Notes under the pieces: model-generated
Told to the model about the DNA's origin: nothing
Databases searched by the model: none
Seen by the model: only the letters and a program-made list of their open reading frames with translations
Shown: positions 1-7,729 of the stretch, in pieces
How the letters are laid out: every line of letters starts with the position of its first letter
Position numbering within the stretch: position 1 is the stretch's first letter
Made by a program: the position numbers and the translations under genes
Source: 4572-13 sp964594065
GTDB lineage: Bacteria > Planctomycetota > Phycisphaerae > Sedimentisphaerales > Anaerohalosphaeraceae
DNA: 64,000 bases
Assembly: GCA_964594065.1 (NCBI GenBank)
Contig: CAZQKX010000001.1
Coordinates: 62,001 to 126,000, forward strand
Direction of reading: 5' to 3'

Positions 1-324
1 AAAGTGCCGGAACGAAATGCTGCTGATGTTCCGTTGATCGGAGATTGTGCCTGGTACGGGGGAAATCCGAATAATAAAGATTCGCGCTGCAATGAGTTGG
101 TCGGGAGAGATTGGCATGAAATAAGACCAAGACCATCTGGCCATTGGTATTATGACATAGGGCGTTTCACGCTGGATCGACACAACATGAAAATCAATAT
201 GGCATTTACCGATGGAACCGTGAAGAAAATAGAATTGCCCCAGCTATGGACATTAAAATGGAATCGAGTCTATGAAAAGAACTTTGATATTGACCTTAAA
301 GCTGACACTGCCCTCGGCTGGTAA
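1..324 (+). CDS. C-terminal part of a prepilin-type (type II pseudopilin-like) protein, 5' end outside window
   Basis: The reading frame is open from the first base and ends at a TAA, so only the last ~107 residues are seen. They contain the pattern FTDGTVKKIELPQLWTLKW, which resembles the end of the many planctomycete proteins that begin with a prepilin N-methylation helix and end in a small globular domain with a D-G turn and an LW-L-WNR-F tail. The diagnostic N-terminal methylation helix is outside the window, so the assignment rests on the tail alone. No partner genes are visible, and the next gene is convergent. The role (surface pseudopilus or secreted globular protein) cannot be decided. 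Confidence 0.55.
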   Translation, partial: KVPERNAADVPLIGDCAWYGGNPNNKDSRCNELVGRDWHEIRPRPSGHWYYDIGRFTLDRHNMKINMAFTDGTVKKIELPQLWTLKWNRVYEKNFDIDLKADTALGW

Positions 325-387
325 ATAATAATTGTATAAACAATGTAGACTTGAAGCCCAAAAAATGAAACATGGAAAGTGCACCCT

Positions 388-1230
388 TTATGGTTGGTAT
401 TTCCCATAATAATGTTTGATATTCCGGCGGAGGTATTTTTTGATCTGCCCGGGTGAGTGCCCGAAGATGTCCTTGAAAACGCGGCAAAAATAGTAATCAC
501 TGGAAAAGCCGGACTGCATGGCGGCCTGTTTAATTGAAACGTCTTCTTCACAGAGCAGATTGAAAGCACGAATAACACGTTCCCGGTTAATGAATCGGGA
601 CGGCGTAATTCCCAACTCTTTTTTGAATAAGTAATTGACATGCTCAGGAGTATATCCCACATGCCGGGCAATATCCTGTCGATTAATGGGCTTTGTGATA
701 TTGGACCGAACAAAATCAACCATTTGTTGAAAGTTTTGAGACATGTTGTCAACGAGGCGGGATGAGCATTTTTGAATAACATGGAGCCAGATAAGTCTAA
801 CTGTGGCATTAACAATATCGGCATGAAATTTACTGTATGAAGCAAAGGCGTGAGCAGCCTGTTCAAAAAGCATGCGGAGATATTCAAAATTTTCAGCTGT
901 CACACAGCGTTTCAGATTATAGTCCAGTTGATTAACCAGGCAGGCCTGCCCGTCTTCATCCAAAAGATCAAAATGGGCACAGATATGAATACCGTCCGGT
1001 GAACCGGTTTTGCACGCAAAAAGATGCTCTTTGTCCGGTTCTATTGTAATGATATCGGCCGGATTGGCACTGACAATTCCCTGCTGGTCAATATAATGAA
1101 ACCCCCCTTCAACAATTAAAATCATTTCCAAATCAGATATTTTACGGGGGCCCCATGTCGTACCGACAGGAGTCTTCAGGTATCGGCAATGGCGGACTCT
1201 TGGATAGGTTTTGGATACGTCAATCATCAT
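388..1230 (-). CDS. AraC-family transcriptional regulator with cupin-type sensor domain
   Basis: This 280-residue protein has an N-terminal cupin-like effector-binding half (about residues 10-110, with a DPADIITIEPDKEHLF-like strand pattern) and a C-terminal pair of helix-turn-helix motifs (about residues 175-275; the first around INRQDIARHVGYTPEHVNYLF, the second around SIKQAAMQSGFSSDYYFCRVF). That is the standard AraC/XylS layout and length. It is divergent from the seven-gene sugar operon starting 228 bp away, so it is very likely that operon's local activator, with a carbohydrate ligand (inference). Two adjacent ATG codons form the start; the first is used here. TGCAAT-type repeats in the shared intergenic region are candidate binding sites, and one pair lies just upstream of this start, suggesting autoregulation. 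Confidence 0.9.
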   Translation of the reverse strand: MMIDVSKTYPRVRHCRYLKTPVGTTWGPRKISDLEMILIVEGGFHYIDQQGIVSANPADIITIEPDKEHLFACKTGSPDGIHICAHFDLLDEDGQACLVNQLDYNLKRCVTAENFEYLRMLFEQAAHAFASYSKFHADIVNATVRLIWLHVIQKCSSRLVDNMSQNFQQMVDFVRSNITKPINRQDIARHVGYTPEHVNYLFKKELGITPSRFINRERVIRAFNLLCEEDVSIKQAAMQSGFSSDYYFCRVFKDIFGHSPGQIKKYLRRNIKHYYGKYQP

Positions 1231-1247
1231 CGGCCATCTTACTTTAG

Positions 1248-1335
1248 TGCAATTTATTGTTATTTCTGTCTATTGCATTGTACGGATTATGTGTGTAAAA
1301 TTCAATTAATTATTAAATACATGCAATAATTTGCA
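1248..1335. promoter_or_regulatory. Candidate operator: repeated TGCAAT half-sites between divergent araC-type gene and sugar operon
   Basis: Four related hexamers sit in the divergent intergenic region: TGCAAT (1248-1253), ATTGCA (1272-1277), then the tight inverted repeat TGCAA-taat-TTGCA (1322-1335). The spaced pair lies just upstream of the regulator gene and the tight palindrome points toward the operon. The repeats are seen directly. Their use as AraC-type binding sites is inferred from position. Confidence 0.4.
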
Positions 1336-1457
1336 CATTATCGCGTGTTTTAAAGATGTCCAAAAAATTTAACGAATGCCCGGCTGAATAGTAGTTTTTG
1401 TGAGCCGTCTCATTTTAATTCAAAAATGAAAGGTTAAGGGATCCTGCCACATTAAAT

Positions 1458-2717
1458 ATGGACAATCTCAAGCAAAAAACAAATCTTCAATATCGCTGGG
1501 TGATTCTTTTTCTGGTCTTTATGATGACAATGGTCAATTATGCCGCCCGAATCGTTCTGGGAGTCACGTCCAATGAAGTTAAAGAGGCTTTGTCATTAAA
1601 CGAAATTCAATATGGCTATGTCGTTACTGCTTTCAGCATTTCATATATGATTGGTTTTTTGTTTATCGGTAAGATCATTGACTGGCTTGGTACCAAATTG
1701 GGTTATCTCTTGTCTTTGGTTACCTGGTCATTGGTGGGAGCATGTATAGGAACCAGCACAGGGATCTATTCGCTGGGAGCATGGCAGGCCATGCTGGGCA
1801 TTACTGAAAGCGGTAATTTTCCGGCCGCGATCAAAGCGGTTGCCGAGTGGTTCCATCCCAAACAGCGTGCTTTGGCGACAGCCTTGTTTAACAGCGGCCC
1901 GCACATTGCCTTGGTGTTAGGTCCGCCGATTATTGCCGCACTGACAGTTTCCGTCGGCTGGCGATGGGCGTTTGGAATCATTGGCTTGATTGGTTTGCCG
2001 CTGGGGCTGCTCTGGCTTTGCTTGTATAAAACCCCCAAAAGTATTAAAGCGAATTCAGAACAAAATTCTGAAAACAGCACGTCTGCAGTTCGGTGGCGCG
2101 ATATCATCAAGCAAAAAAGAACGTGGGGCATCATGCTCGGCAAGTTCTGTACCGATCCGGTTTGGTGGTTTTATATTTTTTGGTTGCCGACATTTCTGAA
2201 TGACCAATATGGGTTCAATATTAAGCAGATCGGTTGGGCAATGCCGGTAATCTATGCTTTGGCGATTCTTCTGGCAAATATTGCCGGCTGGTATGCCGGA
2301 CATTTAATCGGAAAGGGCTGGAGCAACTTTAAAGCGCGAAAATGGGTTATGTTGTTATGTGCGATTTGTTTACCTGTTACTGTCTTGAGCGCTTTTACAC
2401 CGTACCCTGTAGTTGTAATTCTTTTAGTGGCACTGGCAGCGGGTGCCCATAGCGGCTGGTCAGCCAACATTTTTACTCTGGTTTCCGACTGTTTTCCCAC
2501 GCATTCTGTTGCTTCCGTAACCGGTTTAGCGGGATTTGCGGGAGGATTAGGAGGTGTTGTTTTGTCATCGTTTGCCCCCGGCTATATTATTACGTATTTT
2601 GGATATGTCCCGATTTTTATTTTAATGGCATGTCTGCATCCGCTTGCCTTTGTCATAATTCATTTAACAATCAAACACAAAGAAGCTGATGAAGCACAAG
2701 CTATATTTGTGTCATAA
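1458..2717 (+). CDS. MFS transporter, anion:cation symporter (ExuT/hexuronate-like) family
   Basis: A 419-residue integral membrane protein with about 12 hydrophobic segments and the two-bundle layout of the major facilitator superfamily. The N-terminal half has the cytoplasmic-loop motif around GKIIDWLGTKLGY and a segment with AWQAMLGITESGNFPAAIK, which matches the ESGNFPAA signature of ACS-family hexuronate and sugar-acid transporters such as ExuT. It probably imports a uronate, aldonate or related acidic sugar by proton symport (family knowledge). It is the first gene of the operon, 19 bases before the URO-D gene. The substrate is not determined by sequence; the operon context suggests the end product of the exported enzymes downstream. 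Confidence 0.85.
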   Translation: MDNLKQKTNLQYRWVILFLVFMMTMVNYAARIVLGVTSNEVKEALSLNEIQYGYVVTAFSISYMIGFLFIGKIIDWLGTKLGYLLSLVTWSLVGACIGTSTGIYSLGAWQAMLGITESGNFPAAIKAVAEWFHPKQRALATALFNSGPHIALVLGPPIIAALTVSVGWRWAFGIIGLIGLPLGLLWLCLYKTPKSIKANSEQNSENSTSAVRWRDIIKQKRTWGIMLGKFCTDPVWWFYIFWLPTFLNDQYGFNIKQIGWAMPVIYALAILLANIAGWYAGHLIGKGWSNFKARKWVMLLCAICLPVTVLSAFTPYPVVVILLVALAAGAHSGWSANIFTLVSDCFPTHSVASVTGLAGFAGGLGGVVLSSFAPGYIITYFGYVPIFILMACLHPLAFVIIHLTIKHKEADEAQAIFVS

Positions 2718-2735
2718 TCTGAGGAAAAATAGTCT

Positions 2736-3986
2736 ATGTCAACAAATGAAATGACCAGCCGCCAGCGTATTGAGGCAGCGTTAAACCGTCAGCCGACTGA
2801 CCGTGTGCCGATTGATTTTGGAGGTACGCGTATCACCGGGGTTGCTTCGGTTGCCTATCGGCATCTTATTGAAAACCTCGGGATTGAAGAAGACGTCTAT
2901 CTGTCTGATATTAAACAGCAATTGGCACTGCCTTCAGTAGAAGTGATTGATCGAATGGGTGGCGATGTGGTTTTAATCAACCGGCTGGGGCCAACGACCG
3001 GGATGCCCTTTCTATGCATTGATCAATGGAAAGAAGGCCGGATGACTGACGGCTCACCCTGCATGGTGCCGGAAGCTTATGAATCTAATTTTCTGAAAGA
3101 CGGGACGGTTCAGGTGATATATCAAGATGAGGTCATTGCCCACCGTCCACTCGGCTCACTGTATTTTGATTTGTGCTCGCCGCCATTAAAAAATGCTGAT
3201 GGCTGTGCAGATATTGATGCGTACGTTTTTCCGGACACCTGGAGCGTCCGTGAAGAGGCATTTCTAAAAGATCAAATTCAAAAATACTATTATGGCACTG
3301 ACAAGGCATTGTTTGCCGGTTTGCCTTTGATGAACCAGTCCTTTTTTGAGATTGGAGCGACCCTGTTCAGCTATGAACAGTTCATGATGAATCTGATGCT
3401 TAAACGTGACATGATGGAGCATTGGCTGGACCGCAAGCTGGCACATGACCTTGAAATTCTGGAAAAGTATCTTAAGATTGTCGGGCCATATATTTCGGTG
3501 ATTCACATGAACGATGATTTTGGCGCACAGGAGGCTTTGCAGATTCCGCCGGACCTTTATCGTGAGGTGTTCAAACCGCGTCAGAAAAAGTGGATTGAAT
3601 TTGTGAAGGCACGAACGGATGCAAAGATTTTTATCCATTGTGACGGTGCGATTGAAGAACTGCTGCCGGACTTTATTGAGATCGGTATTGATATCCTCAA
3701 TCCTCTGCAAACCTCCGCAAAAGGGATGGATCCTGAAAAAATCAAGAAAAAATACGGCAACAATCTATGTTTCTGGGGCGGCGGTGTTGAAACACAAAGC
3801 ACATTGCCGTTTGGAAGTATTGAAGGCATTCAGCGTCAGGTGAAAGAACGGATTGAGCTTCTCAGTGAAGGCGGTGGTTATGTTTTTGCTACGATTCATA
3901 ATATTCAGGCGGATATTTCACCGGAAAAAATCAGGGCGGTTTTTGAAACTGCATTAAATTGGCAAATAGAATCAAGTTCTTTATAA
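2736..3986 (+). CDS. URO-D-family (MtaA/CmuA-like) protein with degenerate zinc triad
   Basis: A 416-residue protein of the uroporphyrinogen decarboxylase fold. The family opening SRQRIEAALNRQPTDRVPID is followed by a TIM barrel and ends in the HNIQADISPEKIRAVFE pattern typical of this clan. It is not HemE, because it lies in a sugar operon and matches the methyltransferase-like branch. In zinc-dependent members the ligands are H-x-C and a later C. Here the first site reads H301-C302-D303 and the later site is V351 (WGGGVET), so the triad is lost or rearranged; the paralogue at 57733 keeps it. Methyl transfer to a corrinoid or thiol is therefore uncertain. A Shine-Dalgarno GAGGA precedes the ATG. 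Many planctomycete sugar loci carry such genes, with role unknown. Confidence 0.8.
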   Translation: MSTNEMTSRQRIEAALNRQPTDRVPIDFGGTRITGVASVAYRHLIENLGIEEDVYLSDIKQQLALPSVEVIDRMGGDVVLINRLGPTTGMPFLCIDQWKEGRMTDGSPCMVPEAYESNFLKDGTVQVIYQDEVIAHRPLGSLYFDLCSPPLKNADGCADIDAYVFPDTWSVREEAFLKDQIQKYYYGTDKALFAGLPLMNQSFFEIGATLFSYEQFMMNLMLKRDMMEHWLDRKLAHDLEILEKYLKIVGPYISVIHMNDDFGAQEALQIPPDLYREVFKPRQKKWIEFVKARTDAKIFIHCDGAIEELLPDFIEIGIDILNPLQTSAKGMDPEKIKKKYGNNLCFWGGGVETQSTLPFGSIEGIQRQVKERIELLSEGGGYVFATIHNIQADISPEKIRAVFETALNWQIESSSL

Positions 3987-4043
3987 TTGTTAATTACATA
4001 TAACGCGGTGACTTGTATCACCAAACAGTTTAGGAGATAGAAT

Positions 4044-5387
4044 ATGGATCGGAGAGATTTCATAAAGAGTTCTGCTGTGGCAGCGAGCAGTTCGGTGATG
4101 TTCAACATTGTCCCGGCAACTGTTCTGGGCAAGAACGCACCGAGCAACTGTATCAATATTGGTATGGTCGGAACCGGACGTCAAGCCATGAATGCCAACT
4201 TCAAGCAATTTTCAAAACTCGCCAATTGTCGAGTTGTCGCGATCAATGATGTAGACGCATGGCGAATGGAAAATGCGGAAAAAATAATAAGCTCCGCTTA
4301 TGGTAAACAAAAATGCGTCAAGCTCTATGATGATTATCGTGATTTGATCAAAGATAAGGATGTAGATTCAGTGATGATCTCAACGACAGACCATTGGCAT
4401 GCGCCGGCTACGATTGCGGCGGCTCTTGCAGGCAAGCATGTTTGTATGGAAAAAGCGTTTTCGGTGGCTCCGATGCATGCAAAAGCAGTCGTTGAAGCAG
4501 TCAAGGCCAAAGGCGTCGCTAATCGACTGGATAGTGAATTTCGTTCAAGCCGTACGTTTAACAAAGCGGTCGAGATTGTTCATAACGGTGTTCTTGGTAA
4601 GCTGACCGAAGTTATTGTGGGTGTTCCGGCTCCGTTAACCGGTAAGGCCATTGGTCCGCAGAAAACGATGGAAGTGCCTAAAGAACTAAACTATGACATG
4701 TGGCTCGGTCCGGCCTTTGAGGCACCCTACACCATGCAGCGTGTCCATGAGCCCAAGACAATCAATACCCGCCCTGGGTGGCTGAGAAACGAAGACTATT
4801 GTAACGGGATGATCACCAACTGGGGCGCCCATCTGCATGATATTGCCCTGTGGGGAATGAAACGAGAATATGAGAATCCGGTTAAAATCAAAGGTACAGG
4901 GACATTTGATAAGGGTCTGTGGAATACAATCAACAATTTCGATGTCGATTATACCTACGCGGATGGATTTAAGCTCAAGTATAAAATTGATGCCCCGTAT
5001 GTTCTTTTTAAAGGAGATTCCGGCTGGGTAAAGGCTCAATGGCCCGGTAAAATCACCGCCAGCGACGATTCGGTATTGAAGTTTGAGCCCGGAAAGAACC
5101 AGGTCTCTTATAAAGGAACATTGTCTGACAAAGCTGATTTTCTGGGAAGTGTTGAAACAGGAAAGCCATCGCTTGAGCCGCTTGAAGTTGGGTATAATGT
5201 TTATTTACTGACAATGATGGGACTGATTTCGATTAAACTCGGCAGAGAACTTACATGGGACCAGAAAGCCGAACAATTTGTTGATGACAATGCTGCAAAC
5301 ACCATGCTGACACGCCCCTTCAGAGAGAAATGGCTGGACAAAAATGTTATTGACTGGATGAACAAATATCAGGACATTCATCTTTAA
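4044..5387 (+). CDS. Tat-exported Gfo/Idh/MocA-family oxidoreductase (first copy)
   Basis: The 447-residue protein starts with a twin-arginine signal (MDRRDFIKSSAVAASSS), then the family's Rossmann motif (GMVGTGRQA, about residues 40-48), a C-terminal alpha/beta substrate domain, and the NWGAHLHD active-site segment (His263, His265). The usual catalytic EKP appears as EKA (Glu136-Lys137-Ala138), so the lysine is kept but the proline is not. Enzymes of this family oxidise or reduce sugar hydroxyls with a tightly held NAD(P). Tat export implies that it folds with cofactor in the cytoplasm and works in the periplasm. It sits next to an exported TIM-barrel protein and a second Tat-exported paralogue, which suggests a shared redox pathway on a glycoside. 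Strong AGGAGA ribosome site before the ATG. Confidence 0.88.
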   Translation: MDRRDFIKSSAVAASSSVMFNIVPATVLGKNAPSNCINIGMVGTGRQAMNANFKQFSKLANCRVVAINDVDAWRMENAEKIISSAYGKQKCVKLYDDYRDLIKDKDVDSVMISTTDHWHAPATIAAALAGKHVCMEKAFSVAPMHAKAVVEAVKAKGVANRLDSEFRSSRTFNKAVEIVHNGVLGKLTEVIVGVPAPLTGKAIGPQKTMEVPKELNYDMWLGPAFEAPYTMQRVHEPKTINTRPGWLRNEDYCNGMITNWGAHLHDIALWGMKREYENPVKIKGTGTFDKGLWNTINNFDVDYTYADGFKLKYKIDAPYVLFKGDSGWVKAQWPGKITASDDSVLKFEPGKNQVSYKGTLSDKADFLGSVETGKPSLEPLEVGYNVYLLTMMGLISIKLGRELTWDQKAEQFVDDNAANTMLTRPFREKWLDKNVIDWMNKYQDIHL

Positions 5388-5435
5388 CAGGTTATTAATT
5401 TGGACACTTTGAATCAAACAGGGAAAGGTACCAAA

Positions 5436-6338
5436 ATGAAATCTTTTAAACTGGCGGTCTTGATGGGCGTTTTGTTATTTGCATCTGCTGCGGCGGACGT
5501 TTCGAAGGTTCAGGAACTCGACAATGTATTCTATTGTTTTAACAACGGTGTCCGCACCTTACCCAATGCGCCCAAAGGAGTCGATGCCCAAGCGGCACTG
5601 GTCAAAAAAATCGGGTTTGACGGCTTGGCCGGACATCGTGAAGAAACCTATTACGACTGGCGCAAGGCAATGAACGCTGTGGATTTACCCATGCCGGAAA
5701 TGTATATCGGCCTAAGTATCAGCAAAAACGGCAAAGCTGTCTATCACAAAGATTTGAAAAATATTCTTAAAGACTCAGCCGATACCGGTTTACTGATGAC
5801 GCTGCATCTGCATAATAATTCGGGCATTCAGGATCGCCAAAAGGTCGACCAGACTTTTGTCCAGGGAATCCAGGAATTAGCCGATTTTTGTCATCCACTG
5901 GGTATTAAAATTGCGATTTACCCACATGTAAATTTTTATTGCGAAAAAATCTCTCATGCAGTAAAACTGGCTGAGGTTGTTAATCGAAGAAACACCGGTG
6001 TCGTCTTTAATACATGCCATTATTGGAAAGTCGAAGGTTCGCAAAATTGGAAAGAAGCGATTCAGTTGGCAAAGCCTTATCTGTTTATGGTTTCCATCAA
6101 TGGTATCGATGACGGCGATACTAAAACAATGGGTTGGGACAGGCTAATCCAGCCGCTGGGGGAAGGCACATTTGACACGTATGAATTGGTTAAATATGTC
6201 AAAGACCTTGGGTACGATGGGCTGTTCGGCCTCCAGTGCTACAATATCAAGCAGGATTGTGAAAAGGCATTAACAAAATCAATAGAAACCTGGAAGTCTT
6301 ACAAGCAACGATATCAGCAGGAAAGCAATAAGAAATAA
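5436..6338 (+). CDS. Exported xylose-isomerase-fold (sugar phosphate isomerase/epimerase-like) protein
   Basis: The chosen ATG is preceded by GGGAAAGG at 7 bases and begins a clear Sec signal peptide (MKSFKLAVLMGVLLFASAAA); a longer TTG-started form would bury this signal. The mature ~280 residues form a TIM barrel of the AP-endonuclease-2/xylose isomerase type. Subfamily landmarks are YPH (162-164), NTCHYW (192-197), SINGID, WDRLIQPLGEGTFD and the final GLQCYNI (265-271). The last strand has Gln where metal-binding relatives usually have Glu, so any metal site is unusual. Members with these landmarks often sit beside Gfo/Idh/MocA oxidoreductases in Planctomycetota and Bacteroidota. The reaction is not known here; a lyase or hydratase step on a keto-sugar is a reasonable inference. 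Confidence 0.8.
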   Translation: MKSFKLAVLMGVLLFASAAADVSKVQELDNVFYCFNNGVRTLPNAPKGVDAQAALVKKIGFDGLAGHREETYYDWRKAMNAVDLPMPEMYIGLSISKNGKAVYHKDLKNILKDSADTGLLMTLHLHNNSGIQDRQKVDQTFVQGIQELADFCHPLGIKIAIYPHVNFYCEKISHAVKLAEVVNRRNTGVVFNTCHYWKVEGSQNWKEAIQLAKPYLFMVSINGIDDGDTKTMGWDRLIQPLGEGTFDTYELVKYVKDLGYDGLFGLQCYNIKQDCEKALTKSIETWKSYKQRYQQESNKK

Positions 6339-6347
6339 GGATTTGCA

Positions 6348-7670
6348 ATGAAAAAACATCCTCGAAAGAGTATTACGCGCAGGCAAATGCTGAAAGCGGC
6401 CGGGTCAGCCGGGATTATTTCTGCGTTTCCGTCAATTGTTTCATCGACAGTATTCGGCAAAAACGCGCCTTCCAACCGTATCAATGTGGCGATGGTGGGC
6501 ATGGGACGTCAGGCGTACTATTCCAATCTGCCCGGATTTCTCTATCCCGACGACACGCAGGTGATTGCTGTCTGTGATGTGGACAAGTGGCGCCTGGATA
6601 ATGCGAAAAAGAAAGTTGACGAGCATTATCAGAATTCAGACTGTAAAGCCTATACTGACTGGCGAGAAGTTATTGTCCGTGATGATGTGGACGCCGTGAT
6701 GAATTCCACCTCAGATCAATGGCATGTGCCGATTTCATTGGCAGCCGTACGCACCGGCAAGCATGTCAGTTGTGAAAAGCCAATTTCGCTGTCAATTGCC
6801 GAAGGCCGATTATTGGCAGATGCCGTTAAGAAGCATGGCGTTGTGTTCCGAACCGATACTGAGTGTCGTACCAATTCCTATATGCACAAGGCGGCTTTGC
6901 TGACACGTAATGGATACATCGGCAAGGTCAAGCATATTAAGGTCGGTGTTCCCCCGCAAGATAAGAATAAAGAGGGTGATGCAACACCGACCTCGGTGCC
7001 GGCAGAGTTGGATTACGAGATGTGGACGGGTCCTGCACCAATGAAACCGTATTGTGTTGATCGTGTCCATCCACCCAAATCCTATACACGTCCGGGTTGG
7101 ATGCGTTGCCGCCCAACATGTGAGGGCGTTGTGACAAACTGGGGAACGCATCTGCTGGACGTTGCACAACTGGCCAATAACACTGAGCGGACCGGGCCGG
7201 TTTCTGTTGAAGGTACCGGCAAATTCGGCACCGGTATTTGGGATGTTTTGCAGCTATTTGAAATTCATTACGAATATGCTGACGGCATAACGCTCGACTA
7301 TGTAACGGACCGGGCATATGTTCGCATTGAAGGAGATGAAGGCTGGATTTTTGCCCCATGGCTGGGCCGGGATCGGATTCAAGCCCATGATGAGTCGATC
7401 CTTCGCATCAAAAAGAAGGACTTTAAGATTCAAATTCCTCAGCGTGAGGACAAGCACGATTTCATTTATGCTATCAAAAATAACTGCAATACCATGGTAG
7501 ATGCCGAAGTCGGGCATCGTACCTGTTCAATGGGGCAAATCGGCCATGTCGCGGTTCAGCTTGGCAAAAAGCTTTCCTGGGATCCGAAAACTGAAAAGTT
7601 TACCAACAGCGATGATGCCAACAGGATGCTTACAATTTCTTATCGAAATCCTTGGGATTTGGAGGTTTAA
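6348..7670 (+). CDS. Tat-exported Gfo/Idh/MocA-family oxidoreductase (second copy)
   Basis: A 440-residue paralogue of the enzyme two genes upstream. It has a Tat signal (KSITRRQMLKAAGSAGIISA), the Rossmann motif AMVGMGRQA near residue 50, a canonical EKP at 143-145, and the TNWGTHLLD segment with His268 in the active site. The shared linker VFGKNAPSNRIN after the signal matches the VLGKNAPSNCIN of the first copy, so the two arose by duplication. It keeps the canonical EKP that the first copy lacks, so the pair may run different half-reactions, such as oxidation of a substrate and re-reduction of a product (inference). It lies 9 bases after the TIM-barrel gene, with ribosome site AAGGA. Confidence 0.88.
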   Translation: MKKHPRKSITRRQMLKAAGSAGIISAFPSIVSSTVFGKNAPSNRINVAMVGMGRQAYYSNLPGFLYPDDTQVIAVCDVDKWRLDNAKKKVDEHYQNSDCKAYTDWREVIVRDDVDAVMNSTSDQWHVPISLAAVRTGKHVSCEKPISLSIAEGRLLADAVKKHGVVFRTDTECRTNSYMHKAALLTRNGYIGKVKHIKVGVPPQDKNKEGDATPTSVPAELDYEMWTGPAPMKPYCVDRVHPPKSYTRPGWMRCRPTCEGVVTNWGTHLLDVAQLANNTERTGPVSVEGTGKFGTGIWDVLQLFEIHYEYADGITLDYVTDRAYVRIEGDEGWIFAPWLGRDRIQAHDESILRIKKKDFKIQIPQREDKHDFIYAIKNNCNTMVDAEVGHRTCSMGQIGHVAVQLGKKLSWDPKTEKFTNSDDANRMLTISYRNPWDLEV

Positions 7671-7729
7671 GAGACCAACATTCAAGATACAAAGTTTTAT
7701 CATTAGACAAGGAAGGATTAAATTGAATA

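Noticed and set aside
270..887. 205-codon minus-strand frame overlapping the AraC regulator
   Set aside because: It is out of frame with the clear AraC protein, has no recognisable motif and crosses into the tail of the prepilin-like gene.
2736..3986. HemE (true uroporphyrinogen decarboxylase)
   Set aside because: Neighbours are sugar genes and the protein follows the methyltransferase-like branch; the second copy at 57733 has methyltransferase zinc ligands.
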